Of a stretch of 31,095 nucleotides of DNA, positions 29,903-31,095 are shown piece by piece (positions within the stretch are counted from its first letter, which is position 1; each line of letters opens with the position of its first letter). This DNA comes from a virus. The stretch is from IMG/VR virus record IMGVR_UViG_3300043420_001157, positions 1-31,095 of that record; one strand, 5' to 3'. The translations under genes and the position numbers were made by a program. The notes beneath the pieces are model-generated. The model saw nothing but the letters and a program-made list of their open reading frames with translations, searched no databases and had not been told where the DNA came from.

Positions 29903-30761
29903 TGTTTGTTTCTTCCTTTGATTCTATTTCTTTTATCAAACTTTGTATTTTCATAACTTCTTCTATTAGAGAGTTGTCAATACTCTTTTCTTTATAGTTT
30001 TCTACTCTTTCTAATACAATACCTGTTTTATCTTTTAGAAAACGGTCTTCTGCAAACTGTTTTTGTTGAAGACTTGTTTTTAGAGAAGTTTTTATTCTTT
30101 CTATTTCTTCATTTAGATATAGTTTGAACTCGGTTCCGCCATCGGCGAAACTCATTACATATTTTGTTAGAAGTTCTTTTTGTTCTGCAAAAAGAGTATT
30201 ACTATATTGCTCGTTGAACTTCTTTACAAACAACTTATATGTTAGAGAATCAAGTGTAGCAAGTTTATCTTTTTCAGCATCTTCTGGGGATGAAGTCATT
30301 TTGTTTATTATCGCTGTTTCTAATAAAACTTTTTCTTTTACCGGAACACTATTGTTGAATATCTGAGATATTGTAGCAAGGTTTTTATAATCTGATACAA
30401 AAGTGTTGAACATCGTTCCGTTAGATATTTTATTTAGAATATTTATAAGCTTTGTTTGTTCGTTGAATATGGCTTTTTTATCCAAACTTTCATATTGAAA
30501 CTTTGCTTCATTTAGTATTCTTTGTGCTATATCGCTTGAAACTTCGTGCGATTCGTGAACTGCACGATATAAATCAAGTTCTTTTTTTAGAACCTTACCA
30601 CTTGAGAAAAAAGACTTACAAACTTTTACAAGAAACTTTTTTTGTTCTTCATTTTTTTGTAATACAGCGTTTGTTATTTCGCGGATAATAACTTCGTATA
30701 AAAACGCTGTATTTCTTTTTTTATTGTGTTTAGTCTTCGCTATTTTCTTTGTTTGTTGCAT
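29895..30761 (-). CDS. Helical head-region protein, function unknown
   Basis: A 288-residue, almost wholly alpha-helical protein. A basic start (QQTKKIAKTKHNKKRNTAFL) leads into YEVIIREITNAVLQKNEEQK and a series of helices with many Lys, Glu, Leu and Ile, ending with a coiled-coil-like LIEEVMKIQSLIKEIESKEE. GGAGA lies six bases before the ATG, which sits 32 bases inside the upstream gene. I have a weak memory of similar proteins near portal and prohead genes in marine T4-like phages, but can give no function. A core, scaffold-like or portal-associated role is possible. Confidence 0.7.
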   Translation of the reverse strand: MQQTKKIAKTKHNKKRNTAFLYEVIIREITNAVLQKNEEQKKFLVKVCKSFFSSGKVLKKELDLYRAVHESHEVSSDIAQRILNEAKFQYESLDKKAIFNEQTKLINILNKISNGTMFNTFVSDYKNLATISQIFNNSVPVKEKVLLETAIINKMTSSPEDAEKDKLATLDSLTYKLFVKKFNEQYSNTLFAEQKELLTKYVMSFADGGTEFKLYLNEEIERIKTSLKTSLQQKQFAEDRFLKDKTGIVLERVENYKEKSIDNSLIEEVMKIQSLIKEIESKEETNNG

Positions 30762-31095
30762 TTTTCTTCTCCAAAGAACTTATTAGTTGTTTCAAGCTAT
30801 CGTTATTAGATAATATTTTTTGTTCTATAATATCGTTGTCTTGTTTTTTATTTATCTCTTCTACTATCTCTTCACTATAACTATTTTCATATTGTTCGTA
30901 AATGCCATTACCAAGACCAAATAAATCTTGCGTTCCGCTTCCCCAAATATTTCTATTAGAACCGCCGCCCAACTCTTTGCTGAACTTTGATTGATAGCTT
31001 CTTGTTCTTGCCCCTGTTGGTCTGCTATCTCCTCCACGATATTTTACAGGCATATACATTTTGCCTCTTGAAGCAGGAGTAGTTGTTAGTTTATC
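30730..31095 (-). CDS. Unrecognised gene, probably open at right edge
   Basis: The frame is open from the stop at 30730 to the window edge: 121 codons, reading DKLTTTPASRGKMYMPVKYR at the upstream end. An internal ATG at 31059 with AGAGG four bases before it could be the real start (109 residues), but the residues before it also look like protein, so I annotate the open form. The sequence is basic and Gly/Ser-rich first (GGDSRPTGARTRSYQSKF, then a GSGTQDLFGLGNG loop) and acidic helical later (SYSEEIVEEINKKQDNDIIE). No family recognised. It could be the end of a larger head protein, for example portal-region, or a small separate gene. Confidence 0.6.
   Translation of the reverse strand, partial: DKLTTTPASRGKMYMPVKYRGGDSRPTGARTRSYQSKFSKELGGGSNRNIWGSGTQDLFGLGNGIYEQYENSYSEEIVEEINKKQDNDIIEQKILSNNDSLKQLISSLEKKNATNKENSED

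Noticed and set aside
1-31095. tRNA genes, origin, integration sites
   Set aside because: No cloverleaf-like sequence, iterons or attachment repeats were noticed by eye; a tRNA scan would settle this.

Overview
The window is part of the genome of a tailed phage with a contractile tail, in the broad T4-like superfamily (probably a distant or marine-type branch). It is AT-rich, every credible gene lies on the minus strand, and the genes follow a T4-like virion order. Reading in the direction of transcription (high to low coordinates) there are head-assembly and prohead genes, fibre genes, scaffold, major capsid protein, neck, tail terminator, sheath, tube, tail assembly chaperone, tape measure and baseplate. 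I saw no replication, lysis, integration or tRNA genes, and no stretch longer than about 165 bases without a gene. Most genes have good Shine-Dalgarno sites (AGGAG, GAGG), which argues against a Bacteroidota host.

Head side (about 31095-19152): an open-ended gene at the right edge; two conserved but unrecognised genes; a small cysteine-containing membrane protein; two proline/charge-rich proteins that look like prohead core components; a gp21-type prohead protease; another core-like protein; a small protein that I read as a phage-encoded ribosomal protein bS21; three fibre or surface proteins with a small gene among them; a gp22-like scaffold; and the gp23-like major capsid protein. Genes here are tightly coupled, often with ATGA or TAATG overlaps.

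Middle (19151-13631): an array of five single-gene cassettes. Each encodes a surface protein starting MFFY, with one or three LamG-like (concanavalin-type) domains or a glycine-rich body. Each is enclosed by a nearly identical intergenic block holding a terminator hairpin, a promoter-like motif and a ribosome binding site. Base composition changes inside two of them. The cassette layout looks built for swapping receptor-binding or decoration domains, and it is the most unusual architecture in the window.

Tail side (13630-2): gp13-like and gp14-like neck proteins, a small paralogue of the gp14 C-terminus, a gp15-like tail terminator, a large sheath protein, a tube protein, a gp26-like chaperone/hub protein whose reading frame appears to be extended by a +1 frameshift on seven T's, a tape measure protein, a tube-like baseplate protein, a LysM-type (gp53-like) wedge protein, and a long structural gene that runs off the left edge.

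Two features tie distant genes together. The 9-mer ACTATTTAT (coding sense) recurs upstream of at least nine start codons and may be the late promoter. A short C-terminal module ending in a FYxNEDGxW-type motif is shared by the gp14-like neck protein, its small neighbour and the long coiled-coil fibre.
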